Below, in pieces: positions 1-8,042 of a stretch of 17,331 nucleotides of DNA. The notes beneath the pieces are model-generated. The model had not been told where the DNA came from, made no database searches, and was given only the letters and a program-made list of their open reading frames with translations. Source of the stretch: an uncultured Collinsella sp. (GTDB lineage: Bacteria > Actinomycetota > Coriobacteriia > Coriobacteriales > Coriobacteriaceae). The stretch lies in contig URVZ01000035.1 in assembly GCA_900551365.1 (NCBI GenBank), forward strand, positions 1 to 17,331, read 5' to 3'. The position numbers and the translations under genes are program-made. How positions within the stretch are numbered: position 1 is the stretch's first letter; each line of letters starts with the position of its first letter.

Positions 1-282
1 ATGAACTTCGGCGCCACGTTTATCGTGGTCAACCTGTCGCTCGCGTTCTTTAACCTCATTCCGATTCCGCCGCTTGATGGCTCGTCGATCATCGTGCCCT
101 TCCTCAAGGGCAAGGCGCTCAACAACTATTACCGCCTGCAGCAATACGCTATGCCCATACTCATCCTGGTTCTATACCTGCTGCCTATGTGGACCGGCAT
201 CGATGTAATCGGCCGCTATTTCGACGTTACCGTGTATCCGCTTGCTGAGCAGCTGCTCAACTTCGCAATCGCCAGCATCTAA
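1..282 (+). CDS. Site-2 (M50-family) membrane metalloprotease, C-terminal part
   Basis: This is the last 93 residues of a membrane-embedded zinc protease that cuts substrates inside the lipid bilayer. The motif NLIPIPPLDGS (about residues 18-28 of the visible part) matches the conserved N-x-x-P-x-x-x-L-D-G element of site-2 proteases, whose Asp is a zinc ligand. It is flanked by hydrophobic segments at about residues 5-20 and 49-65. The HExxH motif is not visible and should lie to the left of the window. The ATG at position 1 is therefore probably an internal methionine and the gene partial. It ends 84 bases before scpA. In related genomes a short M50 protease commonly precedes scpA. The family call is solid, but the substrate is unknown. 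Confidence 0.85.
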   Translation: MNFGATFIVVNLSLAFFNLIPIPPLDGSSIIVPFLKGKALNNYYRLQQYAMPILILVLYLLPMWTGIDVIGRYFDVTVYPLAEQLLNFAIASI

Positions 283-297
283 GGTAAACTTACAGGT

Positions 298-348
298 CGA
301 CCGTGCAAAACGGTCGCAGCATGCACCCAAACCGCGCCGCGAAGGCGC
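298..348 (+). other. Two small stem-loops ahead of scpA
   Basis: The 84-base gap between the protease and scpA contains a perfect 7-bp stem (CGACCGT at 298-304 with ACGGTCG at 310-316, loop GCAAA). A second 5-bp GC stem follows (GCGCC at 334-338 with GGCGC at 344-348), just before the AAAGGAGG ribosome binding site at 353-360. No T-run follows either stem, so they do not look like intrinsic terminators. They could influence scpA translation or mRNA stability, or be chance in GC-rich DNA. Confidence 0.3.
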
Positions 349-366
349 CGTCAAAGGAGGTCGAAG

Positions 367-1176
367 ATGTCGTATCGCGTGTCGACGCAGGTCTACAGCG
401 GACCGTTCGACCTGCTGCTGCAGCTGGTAACCCACCAAAAAGTAGATATCGGTGCCATCTCCATCAGCGAGGTGGCCGAGCAGTACCTTGCCGAGGCCGA
501 GCGCATCGAGGCGCTGGACCTGGACGTGGCGAGCGACTTTTTGCTGGTCGCGGCAACTCTTTTGGACATCAAGGCCGCCTCGTTGGTGCCCCAGGAGGCC
601 CCGCGCAAGACAGTCGACGATGACGAGGACGACGAAGACCTCGAGGAACTCAGTGCGCTCGACGGCGACGCCCTGCGCGAGGTCCTGATCCAGCGCCTGA
701 TTGCCTACAAGCAGTTTAAAGGTGCGGCTGCGGCCCTCGGTGCCCGCATGCAGGCCGAAAGCCGCATGCACCCGCGTGTGGCCGGCCCCGATCCCGAGTT
801 CCTGGGGCTCATGCCCGACTATCTGGCCGGCATTACCCTGCGCGGCCTCGCCGTCATCTGCGCCGACCTGGACGGCAAGCGACAGACCTTCCTGCTGGAG
901 GCCGAGCACGTAGCTCCGCATCGCGTGCCGCTCGACCTGACCGTGGCCTCAGTCGACCGCTTTACCATGACGCACCAAACCTGCACTTTCCGCGAGCTGC
1001 TGGACGGCGATGCCACCACCGAGCAGCTCGTCGTCACCTTCCTTGCCATGCTTGAGCTCGCCAAGCGCGGCTCGCTCACGCTGAGCCAGGACGAGATCTT
1101 TGGAACCATTCAAATCAACCGCGTCGAGGGCGCCGAGGCCTATGTGCCCGGCGAGGGCCCCGAGCTCACCGAATAG
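367..1176 (+). CDS. scpA: Segregation and condensation protein A (kleisin)
   Basis: ScpA is the kleisin subunit that bridges the SMC dimer and ScpB in the bacterial condensin complex, acting on the nucleoid in chromosome compaction and segregation. The 269-residue product is of usual length. It opens with the typical block YSGPFDLLLQLVTHQKVDI (residues 10-28), followed by a helical region. An acidic linker at about residues 80-97 (DDDEDDEDLEEL) and a C-terminal winged-helix part that would contact the SMC head complete it. The start is fixed by a near-perfect Shine-Dalgarno AAAGGAGG six bases upstream of the ATG. Its partner scpB begins 11 bases after the stop, and the pair is almost certainly cotranscribed. 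Confidence 0.95.
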   Translation: MSYRVSTQVYSGPFDLLLQLVTHQKVDIGAISISEVAEQYLAEAERIEALDLDVASDFLLVAATLLDIKAASLVPQEAPRKTVDDDEDDEDLEELSALDGDALREVLIQRLIAYKQFKGAAAALGARMQAESRMHPRVAGPDPEFLGLMPDYLAGITLRGLAVICADLDGKRQTFLLEAEHVAPHRVPLDLTVASVDRFTMTHQTCTFRELLDGDATTEQLVVTFLAMLELAKRGSLTLSQDEIFGTIQINRVEGAEAYVPGEGPELTE

Positions 1177-1187
1177 GAGCCGCAACC

Positions 1188-1916
1188 ATGTCAACCCTTT
1201 CCACGCTGGAGGCAAACAGCCTCAAAGGCGCCCTCGAGGCGCTGCTGCTGGTGTCGAGCGACCCGGTGAGTGCGCCCGCGCTGGCCGGCGCACTGGATAT
1301 CGCCCCCGGTGAGTGCGCGTCGCTGCTCGCCGAGCTCAAGGTTGAGTACGAGGAGGCCAACCGCGGCTTTCAGCTGCGCGAGGTCGCCGGCGGCTGGCGC
1401 CTGTTTACGCACCCCGCATACCACGACGTGGTCGAGGCCTACGTGCTGAGCTGGGACACGCAAAAGCTGTCGCAGGCGGCGCTCGAAACCCTGGCCGTCA
1501 TCGCATACCACCAGCCCGTGACGCGCGAGGTGGTCAAGGGCATCCGCGGCGTCAATTCCGACGGCGTCATCGCGTCGCTCGTGGACAAGGGTCTGGTGCG
1601 AGAGCTCGGCCGCGACCCCCAGCGCGGTCAGGCCATCATCTACGGCACGACCAACGCCTTCTTGGAAAAGTTCGGTCTGCGCTCCACCCGAGACCTGCCC
1701 GACCTGGAGCAGTTTGCCCCCGACGAGCAGTCGCGTCAGTTTATCCGCGAGCGCCTGAGCGGCCGGAGTATTCAGTCCACGCTCGAGGAGCAGGCCGAGG
1801 ACCTGGACGAAGAGCGTGAACTGCTCGATACCGATGTTGAAGATGTTGAGGCAGTCGAGAACTTGGAGAGCCTGGTCGTCGACGAGACCTCGGAGGATTT
1901 GCATGACGAGGACTAA
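1188..1916 (+). CDS. scpB: Segregation and condensation protein B
   Basis: ScpB is a tandem winged-helix protein that dimerises and binds the ScpA kleisin in the SMC complex. Family features seen are LKGALEALLLVSSDPVS near the N-terminus and the signature LSQAALETLAVIAYHQPVTR (about residues 93-112) with IRGVNSDGVIASLVDKGLV just after. Then comes YGTTNAFLEKFGLRSTRDLP. The winged-helix core ends by about residue 185. The remaining residues are a very acidic, probably disordered tail rich in Glu and Asp, which makes the protein (242 aa) longer than the shorter family members. The ribosome binding site TAGGAG overlaps the scpA stop codon, supporting translational coupling. Confidence 0.95.
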   Translation: MSTLSTLEANSLKGALEALLLVSSDPVSAPALAGALDIAPGECASLLAELKVEYEEANRGFQLREVAGGWRLFTHPAYHDVVEAYVLSWDTQKLSQAALETLAVIAYHQPVTREVVKGIRGVNSDGVIASLVDKGLVRELGRDPQRGQAIIYGTTNAFLEKFGLRSTRDLPDLEQFAPDEQSRQFIRERLSGRSIQSTLEEQAEDLDEERELLDTDVEDVEAVENLESLVVDETSEDLHDED

Positions 1917-1938
1917 CGAAGTAGGGGAGACGTGCGCC

Positions 1939-2865
1939 ATGGGCAACGCAGTACCCGCAACCGACGCCCAGCCCGTCTATCCGCACACCATGCGCCTGCA
2001 GCGCTTTTTGGCGCGTGCGGGCGTGGCGAGCCGCCGCGGCTCGGAGGACCTGATGACCGCCGGCCGCGTGACCGTCAACGGCCAGGTCGCGACCGAGCTG
2101 GGCACCAAGGTCGACGTCGACCACGATCACATCGAGGTCGACGGCATGCCCGTCAAGCTCAACCAGGGCGCCGTGTACTTGATGCTCTACAAGCCGACCG
2201 GCTACCTCACCACCATGAGCGACCCGCAGGAGCGCCCTTGCGTGGCCGACCTGGTCCCCCGCGACCGCTTTCCGGGACTATTCCCGGTGGGCCGCCTGGA
2301 CCGCGACACCACAGGCCTTTTGCTCTTTACCACCGACGGCGACCTGTCGCAGGACCTACTGCACCCCAGCAAGCACGTCTACAAGACATACCAGGCACTC
2401 GTGGACGGACAGCTGACCGACCGCGATCTAGAACCGCTCCGCCGTGGCATCGAGCTCGACGACGGTCTGTGCCAGCCGGCTATCTGCCGCATCATCAACG
2501 CGCGCGAGGCAGAGGCCGTGGCTCCGCAAGGCATCAAGCACGGCACCACCGCCGTGGAGGTCATCATCCGCGAGGGTCGCAAGAACCAGGTCAAGCGTAT
2601 GCTGGGCAAGATTCACCATCCGGTGATCCGCCTTCACCGCTGCAACTTTGCCGGCCTGGAGCTCAAGGACGTGGCCAAAGGCTCGTGGCGCGAGCTCACC
2701 GACCGCGAGGTGCAGATCCTCAAGGCCGGCGGCATCCCGCCCAAGCAGGCCAGCTCCAAGCGCGCCGCCGCGCCCGCGACCAACACCGGCAGCCGCACGC
2801 GTCACCACGGCAGCCACGGCTCCGCTCCCAAGCGTAACACCTACCGCGAGCGCTACACGGGCTAG
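1939..2865 (+). CDS. rluB: Ribosomal large-subunit pseudouridine synthase, RluB/RsuA family
   Basis: This enzyme isomerises a specific uridine to pseudouridine in ribosomal RNA. An S4 RNA-binding domain lies at about residues 18-70 (MRLQRFLARAGVASRRGSED...VTVNG). The catalytic motif GRLDRDTTGLLLFTTDGDL follows, with the predicted nucleophile Asp121. A later block REGRKNQVKRMLGKIHHPVIRL is typical of the RsuA/RluB/E/F group. The last 40 or so residues are basic and low in complexity, likely disordered and RNA-contacting. An in-frame ATG at 1816 lies inside scpB without a ribosome binding site, so I chose the ATG at 1939, preceded by AGGGGAGA (308 aa). In this genomic position the family member is normally RluB, acting on 23S rRNA. 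RsuA-like specificity cannot be excluded. Confidence 0.92.
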   Translation: MGNAVPATDAQPVYPHTMRLQRFLARAGVASRRGSEDLMTAGRVTVNGQVATELGTKVDVDHDHIEVDGMPVKLNQGAVYLMLYKPTGYLTTMSDPQERPCVADLVPRDRFPGLFPVGRLDRDTTGLLLFTTDGDLSQDLLHPSKHVYKTYQALVDGQLTDRDLEPLRRGIELDDGLCQPAICRIINAREAEAVAPQGIKHGTTAVEVIIREGRKNQVKRMLGKIHHPVIRLHRCNFAGLELKDVAKGSWRELTDREVQILKAGGIPPKQASSKRAAAPATNTGSRTRHHGSHGSAPKRNTYRERYTG

Positions 2866-2931
2866 GCAACCCGCCGCGCCCCAACGCCCGCGAACCATAC
2901 CAGCACGTCACCCATCGAAAGGAAGCATTGC

Positions 2932-3618
2932 ATGATCGTCGCCATCGACGGCCCCGCCGGTTCCGGCAAGTCCACCATCGCCAAGGAGATCGCCCGCCAG
3001 CTGGGCTTTAACAAGCTCGACACGGGCGCCATGTATCGCGCCGTCACCTTCGCCGCACTCGACCGTGGCATCGATTTGGACGACGAGGCGGCAATCGACG
3101 CCCTCGCCGAGCAAATCGAGATCCGCTTTACCAACGGTACCGGCGAGGACACGCGCCTGACCATCGACGGCCAGGACGCTTCGGCCGCCATTCGTACCCC
3201 GCAGGTCGACGCCAACGTGTCCAGGGTCTCGGCCTACCCGGGCGTGCGCACCGCCATGCTCATCCACCAGCGCCGCGCAGCCGAGGACCGCGATATCGTG
3301 GCCGAGGGTCGCGACATCGGAACCGTCGTGTTCCCTAACGCGCAGGTCAAGGTCTTCCTAACCGCCGACCCGCGCGAGCGCGCCCGCCGCCGCGTGCTTC
3401 AGCGTCACCAAAACGATGCCCAGCCGCTCACGTCCGAGCAGCTCGAGGCTGAGGTCGACGAGACCCTCGACGCCCTTAAGCAGCGCGACAAGCTCGACAG
3501 TAGTCGCGAGGTCGCCCCGCTCGTGCCCGCCGAGGACGCCGTGCACATCGACTCCACCGCCCACACCATCGACGAGGTCGTTCGTATCATCGAGGACCTC
3601 ATCAACCAAAGGAGGTAG
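2932..3618 (+). CDS. cmk: Cytidylate (CMP/dCMP) kinase
   Basis: The enzyme transfers phosphate from ATP to CMP or dCMP in the cytosol, feeding CDP into nucleotide and phospholipid synthesis. Residues 7-14 form the P-loop GPAGSGKS. LDTGAMYRAVT (about 30-40) is the NMP-binding signature of the family, and VAEGRDIGTVVFP (about 123-135) is the conserved substrate segment. The lid region PRERARRRVLQR follows. At 228 aa it is full length. The start has the ribosome binding site AAAGGAAG. The gap of 66 bases before it is one of the larger in the block, but I see no clear promoter or terminator there. Its stop is three bases from plsC, an order seen in many Firmicutes as well. Confidence 0.96.
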   Translation: MIVAIDGPAGSGKSTIAKEIARQLGFNKLDTGAMYRAVTFAALDRGIDLDDEAAIDALAEQIEIRFTNGTGEDTRLTIDGQDASAAIRTPQVDANVSRVSAYPGVRTAMLIHQRRAAEDRDIVAEGRDIGTVVFPNAQVKVFLTADPRERARRRVLQRHQNDAQPLTSEQLEAEVDETLDALKQRDKLDSSREVAPLVPAEDAVHIDSTAHTIDEVVRIIEDLINQRR

Positions 3619-3621
3619 CCC

Positions 3622-4350
3622 ATGCGCCTGTTTAAGCAGACGCCCGAGGACTATTACAACGCCCCCTACGCCGAGTTTCCAGCGCTGATCCGCGGCACCG
3701 TCGTCGTAGTCATGGCCATCCTTTGGGCCTTCTCCAAGCTCATGTGGCGCTGGAAGGTCGAGGACGCCAATCTTCTGTTTGAGCGCCAGGAAGGCCGCGG
3801 CAGCGTGGTCATCTGCAACCACACCTCGATGGCCGAGCTCCTGGCCGTGGAGACGGCGCTGTTCTTTGGGGGCCGCCGCATTCGCCCCATCTTTAAGTCC
3901 GAGTTCGCCAAGAGCAAGATTGTGCGCTGGGCCTTTAGCCGCGTGGGCGGCATCCCCGTGGAGCGTGGTACTGCCGATATGAAGTGCTTGCGTGCCGCCC
4001 AGCATGCGCTGCAGCGCGGCGAGGACGTTCTGATCTTCCCCGAGGGCACGCGCATCCGCTCGCGCGAGATCAAGCCCGAGGTCCACGGCGGCTTTGCGCT
4101 CATCGCCCAGATGGGCAAGGCGCCCGTCAACCCGCTCGCCATCTGTGGCTGGTCCGACATCACGCCCGCGGGCAAAAAGCTCATGCGTCCCAAGAAGTGC
4201 TGGATTCGTGCCGGCAAGGCCGTCTCACTTTCCGACGCACCGGCCGGGCTTAAACGCACGGAGCGCTTGGCCTGGTTTGAATCCGAGGCCATGAACCGCG
4301 TCTACGCCATGCGAGACGAGCTGTGCGCCGAGCATCCGGGCAGGTTCTAG
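3622..4350 (+). CDS. plsC: 1-acyl-sn-glycerol-3-phosphate acyltransferase
   Basis: PlsC acylates lysophosphatidic acid at the inner face of the membrane to give phosphatidic acid. A hydrophobic anchor at about residues 21-40 precedes the acyltransferase fold. Motif I reads NHTSMAE (residues 66-72): the catalytic His67 is present, but the position that is Asp in the usual H-x4-D is Glu72. Motif III is GGIPVERG (109-116) and motif II is FPEGTR (139-144), both intact. The length of 242 aa is normal. The ribosome binding site AAAGGAGG overlaps the end of cmk. With plsY and gpsA further down, the window covers much of phosphatidic acid synthesis. Substrate specificity could differ because of the motif change. 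Confidence 0.9.
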   Translation: MRLFKQTPEDYYNAPYAEFPALIRGTVVVVMAILWAFSKLMWRWKVEDANLLFERQEGRGSVVICNHTSMAELLAVETALFFGGRRIRPIFKSEFAKSKIVRWAFSRVGGIPVERGTADMKCLRAAQHALQRGEDVLIFPEGTRIRSREIKPEVHGGFALIAQMGKAPVNPLAICGWSDITPAGKKLMRPKKCWIRAGKAVSLSDAPAGLKRTERLAWFESEAMNRVYAMRDELCAEHPGRF

Positions 4351-4352
4351 CC

Positions 4353-5252
4353 ATGAGCGAGAACGTGACGAACACCGCCGCGGCTACGTCCGACCAGGCA
4401 ACCGCGCCGACAATCGAGATCGCCGCCCACGCCGGCACTTGCTACGGCGTACAGCGTGCGCTCGATATGGCGCTGGCCGCCGCGCCGCAGGCAGGGGAGT
4501 GCACTCAGGTCCATACCTTGGGTCCGCTCATCCATAACCCCATCGTGGTGCGCGAGCTCGCTGAGGCAGGCGTTGGCTTGGCCGAAACCCTGGACGACGC
4601 AGCGTCGGGCACCGTGATCATCCGCGCCCACGGCGTGGTGCCGCAGGTCATCGATTCCGCTCGCGAGCGCGGCCTTAACGTCGTCGACGCCACGTGCCCC
4701 TACGTGAAGAAGGTCCATGTGGCCGCCGAGCGCCTGGTGCGCGAGGGCTACCGCGTGGTGGTCGTAGGCGAGCCGGGTCACCCCGAGGTCGAGGGCATTC
4801 TGGGCCACGCTGGCAATGATGCGCAGGTCGTGAGCTGTGCCGCCGACGCCGACGCGCTACCGCTCAAAGGCAAGGTGGGTCTGGTTGTTCAGACCACCCA
4901 GACCGCGCAGAATCTGGCCGAGGTTGTGGCCTCCATCACCCCGCGCGTGCAGGAACTGCGCGTGATCAACACCATCTGCGCCGCCACGAGCGAGCGCCAG
5001 CAGGCAGCCGCGTCACTTGCCAACCGCTGTGATTGCATGGTCATCGTGGGCGGAAAGAACTCGGGCAACACCCGCCGCTTAGCACAGATCTGCACTGACG
5101 TCTGCGAGCACACGCATCACATCGAGGAAGCTTCCGAGCTCGAGGCCGCGTGGTTTACCGACGCGCGCCATATCGGTATCACCGCCGGAGCCTCCACCCC
5201 GCAAGAACACATCGAACGCGCCGTTGCGCGCATCAAGGAGCTTTGCCGCTAA
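4353..5252 (+). CDS. ispH: 4-hydroxy-3-methylbut-2-enyl diphosphate reductase
   Basis: IspH is the last enzyme of the MEP isoprenoid pathway, reducing HMBPP to IPP and DMAPP with a [4Fe-4S] cluster. The three cluster cysteines are visible at Cys30 (AGTCYGVQRA), Cys115 (DATCPYVKK) and Cys209 (NTICAAT). The proton-relay segment GHPEVEG (142-148) carries the catalytic Glu145, and NSGNTRRL binds substrate. Length 299 aa is standard. I use the ATG at 4353, two bases after the plsC stop, rather than a GTG 30 bases upstream inside plsC. The first 20 residues are low in complexity and precede the conserved core. The ribosome binding site is weak, suggesting translational coupling to plsC. Confidence 0.95.
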   Translation: MSENVTNTAAATSDQATAPTIEIAAHAGTCYGVQRALDMALAAAPQAGECTQVHTLGPLIHNPIVVRELAEAGVGLAETLDDAASGTVIIRAHGVVPQVIDSARERGLNVVDATCPYVKKVHVAAERLVREGYRVVVVGEPGHPEVEGILGHAGNDAQVVSCAADADALPLKGKVGLVVQTTQTAQNLAEVVASITPRVQELRVINTICAATSERQQAAASLANRCDCMVIVGGKNSGNTRRLAQICTDVCEHTHHIEEASELEAAWFTDARHIGITAGASTPQEHIERAVARIKELCR

Positions 5253-5254
5253 TC

Positions 5255-6697
5255 ATGGACCAGACCGTACCCGCATACGCCGCCGAGGTGGCCGATTACG
5301 GGCGCAGCCGCGACCCCGAGCCGGGTGAGGGCGCGCTCGTTAAGAACGTGCGTCCCGAATCGCCCGCATGGGATGTGGGTATCGAGCCGGGCATGCGCGT
5401 GCTCACGGTCAACGGCGAGCAACTCACCGACATGATCGTCTGGCTTTGGGAAGCAGACGACGATACCGTCGAGCTGGAGGTATTCGATCCGCGCGACGGC
5501 ACTGTCACCCCCGTGGAGCTCGACCGTTTTCCCGGCGAGGATTGGGGTCTTGAGTTCGACGGCCCCATCTTTGACGGCATGCGTACCTGTGTAAACGCCT
5601 GCGTGTTCTGCTTTATGACGATGCTGCCCAAGGGCGGCCGCTCCACGCTCTACATCCGCGACGATGACTACCGCCTGAGCTTTTTGCAGGGTAACTTTGT
5701 CACGCTCACGAACCTTTCCGACGATGACGTGCAAAACGTCATCGATCGCAACATGAGCCCCATGAACGTGTCGGTCCACGCCGTGAGCCCCGACGTCCGC
5801 CGCCGTATGATGGGCCGCAACGCCCAGCGAGGCATGGATGTGCTCGAGGCCATCATGGCCGCCGGCATCGAGATTCACGCGCAGATCGTGTTGTGCCCCG
5901 GCATGAACGACGGCGAGGAGCTTGAAAAGACCCTGCGCTACTGCGAGGAGCATGAGCAGATCACCAGCCTGGGCATTGTACCGCTCGGTTTTACCAAGCA
6001 TCAGAACCGTTTTAGCTGGTCCTACAGCGACAAGCCCGAGCTCGCGCGCGAGACCATTGCCATGATCCGACCGTTCCAGGACCGCGCCTATGAGCGCTTT
6101 GGCCGCCACACCTTCCAGATGAGCGACGAGTTCTATCTGGACGCCGGCATCGATCCTCCCGAGGCAGACTTTTACGACGGTTACCCGCAGTACTACGACG
6201 GCATTGGCATGATCCGCTCATATCTGGACGAGACCGACGACGTGCTGGCTACCGATGCCGAGCGACTGGCCCGCGTCCGCGAGGCCATCGCCGCCCGTGG
6301 CCAGCACCTGCTGTGCCTCTCGGGCGCCAGCGCGCGCGACACCGTGGCGCGCTTTGTGGAGTCGCCGCATGGTCTCGGCGGCACCGTCACAGCCATCAAG
6401 AACCGCTACTTTGGCGGCAACGTGGACGTGACCGGCCTCATCGTCGCGTGTGACATTCTGGAGCAGCTGCCCCAAGACCTGTCGGGGGTTATGCTCTTTG
6501 TGCCTAAGCTCATGTTCAACGCTGACGGCATGACGCTTGACGAGTATCATCGTGACGATTTACTCGCAAGCCTTACCAGTCGCGGCGCCGAGGTTCATGT
6601 GGTGTCAACCATGCCGCATGAGCTGCTCGATACCCTGGAGCACATCCTTGGCATTGTGCCTGCCGACTCTACTAATTCCACTGACCCTACCCATTAA
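5255..6697 (+). CDS. DUF512 PDZ/radical-SAM-type protein
   Basis: This 480-residue protein belongs to the DUF512 family (also modelled as a putative FeS-containing radical-SAM enzyme). The N-terminal about 70 residues form a PDZ-like domain (ALVKNVRPESPAWDVGIEPG...VNGEQL). Next is a cysteine motif C-x3-C-x2-C at Cys112, Cys116 and Cys119 (CVNACVFC), the expected spacing for a cluster that binds S-adenosylmethionine. The family hallmark YRLSFLQGNFVTLTN follows, and the DUF512 region fills the C-terminal half. The biochemical reaction is unknown. The gene starts two bases after ispH, at an ATG without a strong ribosome binding site, and ends just before der. That neighbour relation is common in clostridia and hints at a link to ribosome assembly or RNA modification (inference). 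Confidence 0.9.
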   Translation: MDQTVPAYAAEVADYGRSRDPEPGEGALVKNVRPESPAWDVGIEPGMRVLTVNGEQLTDMIVWLWEADDDTVELEVFDPRDGTVTPVELDRFPGEDWGLEFDGPIFDGMRTCVNACVFCFMTMLPKGGRSTLYIRDDDYRLSFLQGNFVTLTNLSDDDVQNVIDRNMSPMNVSVHAVSPDVRRRMMGRNAQRGMDVLEAIMAAGIEIHAQIVLCPGMNDGEELEKTLRYCEEHEQITSLGIVPLGFTKHQNRFSWSYSDKPELARETIAMIRPFQDRAYERFGRHTFQMSDEFYLDAGIDPPEADFYDGYPQYYDGIGMIRSYLDETDDVLATDAERLARVREAIAARGQHLLCLSGASARDTVARFVESPHGLGGTVTAIKNRYFGGNVDVTGLIVACDILEQLPQDLSGVMLFVPKLMFNADGMTLDEYHRDDLLASLTSRGAEVHVVSTMPHELLDTLEHILGIVPADSTNSTDPTH

Positions 6698-6707
6698 AGG
6701 AGAGCAG

Positions 6708-8042
6708 ATGAAACCTATCGTCGCCGTCGTCGGACGCCCCAACGTGGGCAAGTCCACGCTCGTTAACCGCCTGGCCCAGACCTCGGACGCCATCGTCCAC
6801 GAGTCTCGCGGCGTCACGCGCGACCGCTCGTATCACACGGCCGATTGGAACGGCCGCGAGTTCACCATCGTCGACACGGGCGGTATCGAGCCGCTCAAGA
6901 GCGACGACGTCTTTGCCACGTCCATCCGCGACCAGGCCCTCGCCGCCGCCGAGGAAGCCGCCGTCATCCTGTTTGTGGTCGACGGCCGCACCGGCGTCAC
7001 CGAGGAGGACGAGTCGGTTGCCCGCATGCTCAAGCGCTGCGACAAGCCGGTCTTTCTGCTGGTGAACAAGCTCGACAACCCCGATCGCGAGAACGACAGC
7101 ATCTGGGAGTTCTATTCGCTCGGCGTCGGTGAGCCTACGCCGCTCTCGGCCCTGCATGGTCATGGCACGGGCGACCTGCTCGATGACATCGTGGCCCTGC
7201 TTCCGGAGGAAGAGGACGAGGTCGCCGATGAGTTCCCCGACGCGCTGAACGTCGCCATCATCGGCCGTCCCAACGCCGGTAAGTCCTCGCTGTTCAACCG
7301 CATCCTGGGCGCCGACCGCTCTATCGTGTCCAACATTGCCGGCACGACGCGCGACGCCATCGACACCGTCGTGGAGCGCAACGGTAAGCATTACCGCATG
7401 GTCGACACCGCGGGCATTCGCAAGAAGAGCACCGTGTACGAGAACATCGAGTACTACTCCATGGTCCGCGGCCTGCGCGCCATCGACCGCGCCGACGTGG
7501 CGCTGCTCGTCGTCGACGCCTCCGTGGGCGTTACCGAGCAGGACCAGAAGGTCATGGGTCTTGCCATCGAGCGCGGCTGCGCCATCGTGGTGCTGCTCAA
7601 CAAGTGGGACCTGCTCGACGATGACCGCAAGCGCGAGGCCTGCATGGAGACCGTCGACCGCCGTCTGGGCGTCATGGCTCCCTGGGCCCAGTACCTGCGC
7701 ATCTCAGCCCTGACCGGCCGTAGCGTCGAGAAGATCTGGTCGATGGTCGACGCGGCCGAAAAGACGCGCTCGCAAAAGATCAGTACCTCACGCCTCAACA
7801 CGTTCCTCACCGACCTGCGCGAGTTCGGTCATACCGTGGTGGACGGCAAGCGCCGCCTGCGCATGCACTACGTGACCCAGACGGGCGTCAACCCGCCGAC
7901 GTTCACGTTCTTCGTCAACCACAGCGACCTGGTCAACGACACCTACCAGCGCTACGTGGAGAACCGCATGCGCTCGACCTTCGACTTTGCCGGCACACCC
8001 ATTCGACTCTTCTTTAGGAAGAAGGAGCAAAAGGATGCTTAA
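6708..8042 (+). CDS. der: Ribosome-assembly GTPase Der (EngA)
   Basis: Der is an essential GTPase with two G domains that acts late in 50S subunit maturation. Domain 1 has GRPNVGKST (residues 9-17), DTGG (56-59) and NKLD (120-123). Domain 2 has GRPNAGKSS (186-194), DTAG (233-236) and NKWD (298-301). A KH-like C-terminal domain follows. Length 444 aa is normal. The ATG at 6708 has the ribosome binding site AAAGGAGAG and begins directly at the conserved MKPIVAVVGRPNVGK; the frame is open further upstream but only inside the DUF512 gene. The last 8 bases overlap the start of plsY. Confidence 0.97.
   Translation: MKPIVAVVGRPNVGKSTLVNRLAQTSDAIVHESRGVTRDRSYHTADWNGREFTIVDTGGIEPLKSDDVFATSIRDQALAAAEEAAVILFVVDGRTGVTEEDESVARMLKRCDKPVFLLVNKLDNPDRENDSIWEFYSLGVGEPTPLSALHGHGTGDLLDDIVALLPEEEDEVADEFPDALNVAIIGRPNAGKSSLFNRILGADRSIVSNIAGTTRDAIDTVVERNGKHYRMVDTAGIRKKSTVYENIEYYSMVRGLRAIDRADVALLVVDASVGVTEQDQKVMGLAIERGCAIVVLLNKWDLLDDDRKREACMETVDRRLGVMAPWAQYLRISALTGRSVEKIWSMVDAAEKTRSQKISTSRLNTFLTDLREFGHTVVDGKRRLRMHYVTQTGVNPPTFTFFVNHSDLVNDTYQRYVENRMRSTFDFAGTPIRLFFRKKEQKDA

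Noticed and set aside
1191..1946. Minus-strand ORF of 251 codons opposite scpB, and similar long minus ORFs opposite scpA, cmk/plsC, DUF512, der and coaBC
   Set aside because: All lie fully antisense to recognised genes and have compositions expected from reversed high-GC codons.
2866..2931. Promoter or terminator between rluB and cmk
   Set aside because: The 66-base gap has no clear -35/-10 pair and no stem with T-run; only the cmk ribosome binding site is evident.
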